Source: Candidatus Siliceabacter maunaloa
GTDB lineage: Bacteria; Actinomycetota; Thermoleophilia; Solirubrobacterales; Solirubrobacteraceae
Direction of reading: 5' to 3'
Assembly: GCA_024330185.1 (NCBI GenBank)
Contig: JANDLV010000014.1
Location: forward strand, 1 to 64,000
DNA length: 64,000 nt
Below the pieces are notes generated by a model, which worked only from the letters and a program-made list of their open reading frames with translations, made no database searches and was not told where the DNA came from. Shown here piece after piece: positions 58,476-64,000 of this stretch. Each line of letters starts with the position of its first letter. The first letter of the stretch is position 1. A program made the position numbers and the translations under genes.

Positions 58476-59386
58476 CGCCGGCGTCCCGAGCGCTTCTTCT
58501 TCTTGCGCGGCGGTGGGGGTGGTGGGCCGCTGGGCTTGCGCTTGGCTCCCGCGCCCGCGCCCGCGCCCGCCGTGGCAGGGGCGGGGCTCCCCGCCGGCTC
58601 CTCAGCACCCATCATCTTCTGGATCATGTCGCGGAAGCTCGTCGACTGCTCGCTCTCCGGCTTGGGCGGCGCGATCGGGCCGATCCTGCGCCGGATCAGG
58701 TAGCCCTGCCCGGCGGTCCAGAGGTTGGTGGTGATCCAGTAGACGATCAGCCCGGCCGGGAAGTTGATGATGAACAGGACGAAGACGAAGGGCAGCGCGA
58801 GGAAGAGGCGTCGCTGCATCTTGTCCGCCGTGGTCAGCGACACCAGGCTGGCGACGAGCTGGGAGCCGATGTACAGAACGATCAACAGGGCCAGGACCCA
58901 GCCGCCCGCGTTCGCCGTCAGGTCGCTGATGAAGAGGAACTCGGCCGAGCCGGGGGCGACGGCGCCGCACGTCGTCTCCGCCGCATCCACCCCACGGGCT
59001 GCGAGCTCCGGGCCGCAGATGTCGAGCTTGAGGTCGTCCTGCAGGAGGTAGAACAGCGCGATGAAGACGGGGAGCTGCGCGACCAGCGGCAGGCAGGAGG
59101 CGGCCGGGTTGACCTTGTTGTCCTTGTAGAGCTTCATCATCTCCTGCTGCTGGCGCTGCTTGTCGTCCTTGTACTTGCGCTGGATCTCCTTCATCTCCGG
59201 CGCCAGGTGAGCCATGGCCTGCATGGAGCGCATCTGCTTGAGGGTGAGGGGCACCAGCAGGATGCGCACCGCCACGACGAGCAGGATGATCGCCAGTCCC
59301 CAGCTCCCGACGAGGCCGTGGAAGAAGACCAGGACCGGCTCGAAGATGGCGACGAACCAGGAGAAGGGAGGGATGACCGCGGGCAT
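58472..59386 (-). CDS. yidC: Membrane protein insertase YidC
   Basis: A 304-residue YidC/Oxa1-type insertase. The first helix is WFVAIFEPVLVFFHGLVGSW, with the conserved positively charged groove segment VVAVRILLVPLTLKQMRSMQ, cytoplasmic hairpin KEIQRKYKDDKQRQQQEMMK, LPLVAQLPVFIALFYLLQDD and final helices FLALPFVFVLFIINFPAGLI. The C-terminus is an Ala/Gly/Pro repeat plus Lys/Arg-rich tail that probably contacts ribosomes. The ATG at 59386 lies 2 bp after the yidD stop. Confidence 0.94.
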   Translation of the reverse strand: MPAVIPPFSWFVAIFEPVLVFFHGLVGSWGLAIILLVVAVRILLVPLTLKQMRSMQAMAHLAPEMKEIQRKYKDDKQRQQQEMMKLYKDNKVNPAASCLPLVAQLPVFIALFYLLQDDLKLDICGPELAARGVDAAETTCGAVAPGSAEFLFISDLTANAGGWVLALLIVLYIGSQLVASLVSLTTADKMQRRLFLALPFVFVLFIINFPAGLIVYWITTNLWTAGQGYLIRRRIGPIAPPKPESEQSTSFRDMIQKMMGAEEPAGSPAPATAGAGAGAGAKRKPSGPPPPPPRKKKKRSGRRR

Positions 59387-59388
59387 GG

Positions 59389-59646
59389 TCAGACGTGGGA
59401 GCTTCGGTGGCGGTGGAACAGGCGCTGGGAGGAGACCGGGTCGAGCCCTCCGGCGCTGAAGGGGTTGCAGCGCAGCAGGCGCCAGCCGGCGAGGACCACG
59501 CCCCGCAGTATGCCGAACTGGCCGATCGCCTCCACGGCGTACTGCGAGCACGTGGGGTGGTAGCGGCAGCGCGGGGGCAGGGCGGGCGACAAGAGCACCT
59601 GGTAGGCCCGCACCGGGAAGAGGACGGCACGGCGGACGACCTTCAT
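59389..59646 (-). CDS. yidD: Membrane protein insertion efficiency factor YidD
   Basis: An 85-residue protein with the YidD (DUF37) signature: VRAYQVLLSPALPPRCRYHP, TCSQYAVEAIGQFGILRGVV and RLLRCNPFSAGGLDPVSS. It supports YidC-dependent insertion at the membrane. The ATG overlaps the rnpA stop, the conserved rnpA-yidD-yidC order. Confidence 0.94.
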   Translation of the reverse strand: MKVVRRAVLFPVRAYQVLLSPALPPRCRYHPTCSQYAVEAIGQFGILRGVVLAGWRLLRCNPFSAGGLDPVSSQRLFHRHRSSHV

Positions 59647-60080
59647 CGGGCGCGCCTGTGCTGCGCGGCATCGCGCGCGCTGTCCAGCAGCTCGCCCAGC
59701 GCCTCGCGCACGCCGGTCAGGCCCTCGCGATCGGCCAGGCCGCGCGCCTCGGGGCGCGCGACGACGACGACGTCGTGGCCATCGGGCGCACGGTGCTGCT
59801 CGACGGCGAAGGCCTCGCGCAGCAGGCGCTTGATCCGGTTGCGCTCCACCGCACCGCCGACCTTGCGCGACACCGAGAGGCCGATGCGTGCCCGGGCCTC
59901 GCCGTCCCCACTGTCCGAGGCCGCCTCGCCCTCGGCGCGCGCAAAGGCGTGGAGAACGAGATGGCGGTTTCCGTGCGCGCGGCCCTGGCGGTAGACGCGC
60001 TCGAAGTCCGCGCTGCGCGACAGACGACCGCCGCTGCGGGACCGGCGGGGCGCGTTGCGCGGGGCCGGCAGATCGTCCAC
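59643..60080 (-). CDS. rnpA: Ribonuclease P protein component
   Basis: RnpA is the protein subunit of RNase P, which matures tRNA 5' ends. The 145-residue reading from GTG 60080 starts 8 bp after rpmH. Diagnostic segments: LSRSADFERVYRQGRAHGNR, ARIGLSVSRKVGGAVERNRI (RNR motif) and KRLLREAFAVEQHRAPDGHD, then VVVARPEARGLA. An Asp/Ser/Glu-rich insertion (about 55-68) is unusual but in a loop. Confidence 0.92.
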   Translation of the reverse strand: MDDLPAPRNAPRRSRSGGRLSRSADFERVYRQGRAHGNRHLVLHAFARAEGEAASDSGDGEARARIGLSVSRKVGGAVERNRIKRLLREAFAVEQHRAPDGHDVVVVARPEARGLADREGLTGVREALGELLDSARDAAQHRRAR

Positions 60081-60088
60081 GCGGCCGA

Positions 60089-60223
60089 TCAGACGGTCAG
60101 GCGCGCGCGGCCCTTGGTGCGCCGGCGCTTGATCACGCGCCGTCCGGCCTTGGAGGCCATCCGGGAGCGGAACCCATGGGTCCGTGCGCGCTTGCGCTTC
60201 TTGGGCTGGTAGGTGCGCTTCAT
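60089..60223 (-). CDS. rpmH: 50S ribosomal protein L34
   Basis: A 44-residue, very basic protein with the universal L34 sequence features [20 protein letters not shown] and [18 protein letters not shown]. The ATG lies at 60223. It begins the minus-strand rpmH-rnpA-yidD-yidC-jag operon directly beside the origin. No clear Shine-Dalgarno is visible before the start (the sequence is CATCTCCTC). Confidence 0.97.
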   Translation of the reverse strand: MKRTYQPKKRKRARTHGFRSRMASKAGRRVIKRRRTKGRARLTV

Positions 60224-60478
60224 GAGGAGATGTTGCGGCGACCGCGCGGGGCGGCGCCACCGGGCAGCGAAGCGTAGCCCACCGAGACCGTCCACAGTCC
60301 GACGCACAGGTCCCCACAGCCTGTGCGCGGAGGTCTTTCCCGGCGTTTGCGGAGTCTGTCCGGCAGGCCGCCGAAGGGTCGGCAGCCCGGTGCTACTCTG
60401 CCCGCCTCCCGCGGCCCTACGGGACCGCTCCTCCCCCATACGTAACCCCTAACTCCGAAGGAGTCGTCGACCCCTGCC
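60224..60478. other. rpmH-dnaA intergenic region, probable origin
   Basis: A 255-bp gap between divergent rpmH (minus) and dnaA (plus). This strand switch marks the replication origin in many bacteria. I find only weak DnaA-box-like sequence: CCGTCCACA at 60288-60296 (7 of 9 to TTGTCCACA) and a few partial GTCC-CACA matches. No AT-rich unwinding element is evident. A dyad CACAGG...CCTGTG sits at about 60305-60325. The divergent promoters must also lie here. Confidence 0.5.
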
Positions 60479-61852
60479 GTGGACCCGCAGCTCGCGCACG
60501 CCTGGCCCCTGATCCAGACCGAGCTGCGGCGCACGGTCCCGTCCGACACCTACGACATCTGGCTGGCCCCACTGCACCCCCGGGCCCACGAGGGAGACCG
60601 CCTCGTGCTCGAGGCCCCCGACGCCCTGCGCGGCTGGGTGGCCGATCGCTTCCTGGACATGCTGCAGACGTGCGCCGCCGTCGTGCTCGGTGACGAGGTG
60701 ACCGTGGACGTGGTGGCGCGGTCCACGCCGCGCGAGGGCCCCAGGGGGAGTTGCGCCCCCGGCGCCCGAGCGCCGGCCGGCGACCCGGAGCTCCCGCTGG
60801 AGCCCGAGCTCCTGAACCCCAAGTTGACCTTCGGCCAGTTCGTCATCGGCGACGCCAACCGCTTCGCGCACGCGGCCGCGCTCGCCGTCGCCGAGCTCCC
60901 CGGCCAGGCCTACAACCCGCTCTTCCTCTACGGGCCGCCCGGAGTCGGCAAGACGCACCTGCTCCACGCGATAGCCCACTACGTGCACGGTGTCGGCGAC
61001 GGCCTGACCGCCCGGTATCTGACCGGCGAGGCCTTCACCAACGCCTTCGTGACCGCGGTGGGAAGCCGCGACCGCGACCGTCAGGACGCCTTCAAGCGCG
61101 TCCTGCGCGGCGTTGACGTGCTGCTTGTCGACGATGTGCAGTTCCTCGAGCGCAAGACGCGCACCGCCGAGGAGTTCTTCCACACCTTCAACAGCCTGCG
61201 TGACGGTGGTGCACAGCTCGTGCTCACCTCCGACCGTACGCCGGACGACCTCGGCGACCTCGAGGCCCGCCTCCGCGAGCGCTTCGCCTCCGGGCTGGTG
61301 GCCGACCTTGCCTGTCCCGACCGCCACCAGCGTCTTGCCGTCCTGCGCAAGCGTGCTCAGCAGGACATGATCGCCATGGCCGACGAAGGGGCGTTAGAGG
61401 TGCTGGCCGAGCGCGTCGAGGGCAACGTGCGAGCCCTGGAGGGTGCCTTCATCCGCGTGGTCGCATACCACTCGCTCACGGGCAAGCCGATCGACGGGCA
61501 GCTTGCCGAAGTGGTCCTCAACGGCCTTTACGAGCCGGTACGCCGTACACGACCAGCCGCCTCCGTCGAGACGATCCAGGCGGCAGCCTGCGAGGTCTTC
61601 ACCATCACCCTCGACGAGCTCGTCTCGGCCGACCGCTCAGCCAGGCTGGCCTGGCCTCGCCAACTGGCCATGTACCTCGCGCGCGAGCACACCAGCGAGA
61701 GCCTCCCCTCCATCGCCCGGCGCTTCGGCCGTAGGAATCACACGACCGTCATGCATGCCTGCCGTCGTGCCGCTGCCCGCCTCGAGGTCGGCGCAGACGC
61801 TCGCACAGACGCCGCCCGCATCCTCGCCCTACTTGACCGCCGACAGTGCTGA
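60479..61852 (+). CDS. dnaA: Chromosomal replication initiator DnaA
   Basis: A 457-residue DnaA. Domain I (WPLIQTELRRTVPSDTYDIW, DALRGWVADRFLDML), a short Pro/Gly-rich linker (about 83-115), the AAA+ domain (TFGQFVIGDANRFAHAAALA, Walker A LFLYGPPGVGKTHLLHAIAH, LLVDDVQFLERKTRTAEEFF, LTSDRTPDDLGDLEARLRER) and the duplex-binding domain IV (LAMYLAREHTSESLPSIARR, FGRRNHTTVMHACRR). The DnaA signature is RNHTTVMHA. The start is GTG at 60479 with AAGGAG upstream. Confidence 0.97.
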   Translation: MDPQLAHAWPLIQTELRRTVPSDTYDIWLAPLHPRAHEGDRLVLEAPDALRGWVADRFLDMLQTCAAVVLGDEVTVDVVARSTPREGPRGSCAPGARAPAGDPELPLEPELLNPKLTFGQFVIGDANRFAHAAALAVAELPGQAYNPLFLYGPPGVGKTHLLHAIAHYVHGVGDGLTARYLTGEAFTNAFVTAVGSRDRDRQDAFKRVLRGVDVLLVDDVQFLERKTRTAEEFFHTFNSLRDGGAQLVLTSDRTPDDLGDLEARLRERFASGLVADLACPDRHQRLAVLRKRAQQDMIAMADEGALEVLAERVEGNVRALEGAFIRVVAYHSLTGKPIDGQLAEVVLNGLYEPVRRTRPAASVETIQAAACEVFTITLDELVSADRSARLAWPRQLAMYLAREHTSESLPSIARRFGRRNHTTVMHACRRAAARLEVGADARTDAARILALLDRRQC

Positions 61853-61894
61853 CCGCCGCGCCTGCCAGACTGACCGGCCGGCGGTCACGTACAC

Positions 61895-61903
61895 ATGTCC
61901 ACA
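61895..61903 (+). promoter_or_regulatory. DnaA-box-like 9-mer
   Basis: ATGTCCACA in the 96-bp dnaA-dnaN gap matches the TTGTCCACA-type DnaA box at 8 of 9 positions. It is the best single match in the origin region. It may bind DnaA for autoregulation or origin function. Confidence 0.4.
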
Positions 61904-61948
61904 GCCCCTACAACTCCTATACATCTCTAGCTCCATGAGGTGCTCATC

Positions 61949-63061
61949 GTGAAGCTGGCGACCTCCAAGGCCGATCTGCTCGCCCAACTCGGCACCGTGT
62001 CGCGGGTGGCTTCGACGCGCAGTGCCGTCCAGGCGCTGTCGGGGGTGCAGATCATCGCGCGTGAGGGGGCCGTGGAGCTGCGGGCCACCGACATGGAGGT
62101 GGGCCTTCGCGTGCCCCTCGCCGCCGAGGTGGAGCGCGAAGGCACGGTCGTGCTTCCCGCACGCCTGACCCTCGAGGTCGTCCGTTCGCTGCCCGGCGAT
62201 CGGGCGACCCTCGAGCTACGCCCCGGCCAGGGCGACGTCGAGCTGGTGGCCGGCAGCGCGACCTTTCACCTACGCACCCTGCGCGCCGAGGACTTCCCGC
62301 CGTTCCCCGAGCCGGGCGACGGCGATGCGAGCGTGACGGTTCCGGCCGCCGCATTCGTCGAGACGGTGGGCATGGTCGCCCGTTCGGCGTCGCGCGACGA
62401 GACCCGCCCCATCCTCACCGGGGTCCTGGTCTCGGCCTCCGGTACCCAACTGCGCATGGTGGCCACCGACTCCTACCGCCTCAGCGTCAAGGAGACCCGC
62501 CTGGAGACGCCGCTGGCCGGTCCCCTTGAGGCCAACGTGCCCGCCCGGGCTCTGCAGGAGTTGGCGCGGATCGCCACCGCCACCGAGGCTGACACGCTGA
62601 GCGTCACGGTGCGTGACAACCAGGTCGTCTTCGCGGTGGACGGCATCGTGTTGTCGTCACGACTCATCGATGGGCAGTTCCCCAACTACGGCCAACTACT
62701 GCCCGACTCCTACGAGCACGAGCTGCGCCTGGCCGGTGGGGAGCTGACCGAGGTCGTGCGGCGCATGAGCCTCTTGGCCCTGAAGAACGCGCCGCTGCGC
62801 CTGCGCTTCGCCGAGGGCGAGCTCACGGTGAGCGCGCAGACCCCTGACGTCGGCGAGGCCACCGAGTCCCTACCAGTCCCGTTCACCGGGGAGCCCTTCG
62901 AGATCGGGTTCAATCCCGACTTCCTGCGCGACGGCCTGGAGACCGTCGAGTCGCGCGACCTTGTCTTCAAGCTCATCAGCCCGATCCGCCCCGGCCTCAT
63001 CGAGGCGGCCGACGACAGCGGCTTCCTCTACCTGATCATGCCGATCAGGCTCAACGTCTGA
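61949..63061 (+). CDS. dnaN: DNA polymerase III sliding clamp beta subunit
   Basis: The clamp tethers polymerase to DNA. The 370-residue length is normal, with three beta-clamp domains: LATSKADLLAQLGTVSRVAS, ATDMEVGLRVPLAAEVEREG, GMVARSASRDETRPILTGVL, ATDSYRLSVKETRLETPLAG, LIDGQFPNYGQLLPDSYEHE and the final FLYLIMPIRLNV (peptide-binding pocket ending PIRL). The GTG at 61949 gives MKLATSK; the GTG at 61940 is less likely because GAGG lies between them. Confidence 0.96.
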   Translation: MKLATSKADLLAQLGTVSRVASTRSAVQALSGVQIIAREGAVELRATDMEVGLRVPLAAEVEREGTVVLPARLTLEVVRSLPGDRATLELRPGQGDVELVAGSATFHLRTLRAEDFPPFPEPGDGDASVTVPAAAFVETVGMVARSASRDETRPILTGVLVSASGTQLRMVATDSYRLSVKETRLETPLAGPLEANVPARALQELARIATATEADTLSVTVRDNQVVFAVDGIVLSSRLIDGQFPNYGQLLPDSYEHELRLAGGELTEVVRRMSLLALKNAPLRLRFAEGELTVSAQTPDVGEATESLPVPFTGEPFEIGFNPDFLRDGLETVESRDLVFKLISPIRPGLIEAADDSGFLYLIMPIRLNV

Positions 63062-63068
63062 GCAGGCG

Positions 63069-64000
63069 ATGCGCGTCACCCGGCTGCGGCTGCGCGACTT
63101 CCGCACCTACACGACGGCCGACGTCGCTCCCGGCGCTGGGCTGACGGTCGTCCACGGGCCCAACGGCGCCGGCAAGACCAACCTGCTCGAAGGGCTGTAC
63201 TTCGGCTGCACCGGACGCTCCTGTCGCACGGCCAACGAACGGGAGGTCGTGCGCTTCGGGGCCAAGGCCGCACGCGCCGAGGTCGACCTGGCCGACGAGG
63301 AGGGAGCCACGCATGCCCTGGCCGTCGGCTACGCCCCGGGAGAGGTCAAGCGGCTGCTGGCCGACGGGGCACCCGTGGAACGGCTGCTGGACGTCGGCTT
63401 CCGCCCGCTGGTCTCGATCTTCCTTCCCGACCGCCTGGAGCTGGTGAAGGGCCCGCCCGCGCTGCGCCGGGGCCACCTGGATCAGGTCGTGGCCGCCGCT
63501 CGGCCCGCACGCGCGGCGACACGCCGGGCCTACGCGCGGGCACTGGCCCAACGCAACGCGCTGCTGGCCCGTGTGCGCGCCGGGAGCGTCCCTCGCGACG
63601 CGCTGGGTGCCTGGGATCTGGAGCTGGCCCGTCACGGGATCGCCCTGCGCGACGACCGGGCCACCGTCGTTGCCGACCTCGTCGCGCCGTTCGCGGCCGC
63701 CGCGCGGGAACTGGGCCTGCGCGGCGACGCCGAGCTTCGCTTCCGTCCGCGCTCACGCGCCGGGGACGCGCAGGCTCTGGTCGCCGAGTTGCGTGAGCGC
63801 CTGGACTCTGACCTGGAGCGGGGCTTCACCGGCCATGGCCCCCACCGCGACGACCTCGCGCTGCTGCGCGAGGGGCGGCAGCTGCGCACCTACGGCTCCC
63901 GGGGCGAGCAGCGCCTGGGCCTCCTCGCCCTCCTGCTGGCCGAGCGCGAGGTGCTGCGCGCTGCGCGCGGACACCCGCCGCTACTGCTCCTGGACGACGT
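63069..64000 (+). CDS. recF: DNA replication/repair protein RecF (cut by window end)
   Basis: The ATG lies 7 bp after dnaN. The frame is open to the last base, so the gene is incomplete (about 310 codons seen). RecF segments: MRVTRLRLRDFRTYTTADVA, VVHGPNGAGKTNLLEGLYFG (Walker A), FLPDRLELVKGPPALRRGHL, GHGPHRDDLALL and SRGEQRLGLLALLLAEREVL (ABC-type signature), reaching the Walker B LLLLDDV at the edge. RecF loads RecA at gaps. The order dnaA-dnaN-recF is the classic origin arrangement. Confidence 0.95.
   Translation, partial: MRVTRLRLRDFRTYTTADVAPGAGLTVVHGPNGAGKTNLLEGLYFGCTGRSCRTANEREVVRFGAKAARAEVDLADEEGATHALAVGYAPGEVKRLLADGAPVERLLDVGFRPLVSIFLPDRLELVKGPPALRRGHLDQVVAAARPARAATRRAYARALAQRNALLARVRAGSVPRDALGAWDLELARHGIALRDDRATVVADLVAPFAAAARELGLRGDAELRFRPRSRAGDAQALVAELRERLDSDLERGFTGHGPHRDDLALLREGRQLRTYGSRGEQRLGLLALLLAEREVLRAARGHPPLLLLDD

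Overview
The window is very GC-rich, with strong G/C third-position bias and many GTG (occasionally TTG) starts. Gene content points to an actinobacterium: class E sortase, TreT-type trehalose synthase, QcrABC bc complex with a Rieske subunit, TatAC, ParAB and a dnaA-dnaN-recF start. The mix of genes (TreT beside a GT20 enzyme, a subunit IV/cytochrome c fusion, a siroheme-decarboxylase-like fusion in a haem operon, a DnaC/DnaI-type loader next to dnaB) suggests the Thermoleophilia/Solirubrobacterales branch. That placement is inference; no 16S rRNA is present.

Layout. 0-4.2 kb: a dispersed repeat, infA, thiL, then on the minus strand a class E sortase overlapping a membrane M28-fold protein that has lost its metal ligands. 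4.2-9.3 kb: a response regulator/histidine kinase pair, three copies of a short hairpin repeat, and two overlapping trehalose-pathway glycosyltransferases. 9.3-16.6 kb: a low-complexity membrane protein and a replication/translation block, rpsF, ssb, a GNAT gene, rplI, dnaB, a helicase loader and purA; rpsR, usually between ssb and rplI, is absent here.

16.7-24.8 kb is the accessory highlight. A secreted RHS polymorphic-toxin locus lies on the minus strand: signal peptide, seven-repeat beta-propeller, DUF6531-like segment, long YD-repeat core and C-terminal toxin tip. A one-base deletion in a G tract splits it. A candidate HEAT-type immunity gene follows, then a second orphan toxin tip with an Imm53 immunity gene. 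The orphan tip is preceded by a 33-bp exact copy of the RHS core in a different reading frame, a footprint of tip exchange. A Crp-like regulator is divergently placed behind an inverted repeat. A decayed fdhD fragment and a Uma2 gene flank the locus.

24.8-38.5 kb: membrane protein, hexapeptide acyltransferase, class IV aminotransferase, HAD hydrolase, tRNA-Lys, TPR-like protein, tatC and tatA. Then a nine-gene minus-strand respiratory operon, hemB, siroheme-decarboxylase-like fusion, hemL, orf, qcrA, qcrB, qcrC, menG, polyprenyl diphosphate synthase, joins haem supply, the menaquinol:cytochrome c reductase and menaquinone synthesis. 38.5-42.2 kb is a decayed island: an intact Phd-type antitoxin with a broken VapC, a broken Uma2 fused at a junction to a broken DUF5925-type ATPase, a lone PD-(D/E)XK-like protein, and a small toxin-antitoxin-like pair.

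42.2-55.0 kb: ABC exporter, YmdB-like phosphodiesterase, membrane glycosyltransferase plus GtrA, a secreted-type phosphodiesterase, aminotransferase, Ddl, bifunctional nuclease, two lipoproteins, and a PadR regulator with its partner. 55.0-64.0 kb is the replication-origin region: tRNA-Ile, parB, parA, rsmG, a LAGLIDADG-like orf, jag, yidC, yidD, rnpA and rpmH on the minus strand, then dnaA, dnaN and recF (cut by the window end) on the plus strand. The strand switch at about 60.2-60.5 kb marks the likely oriC.
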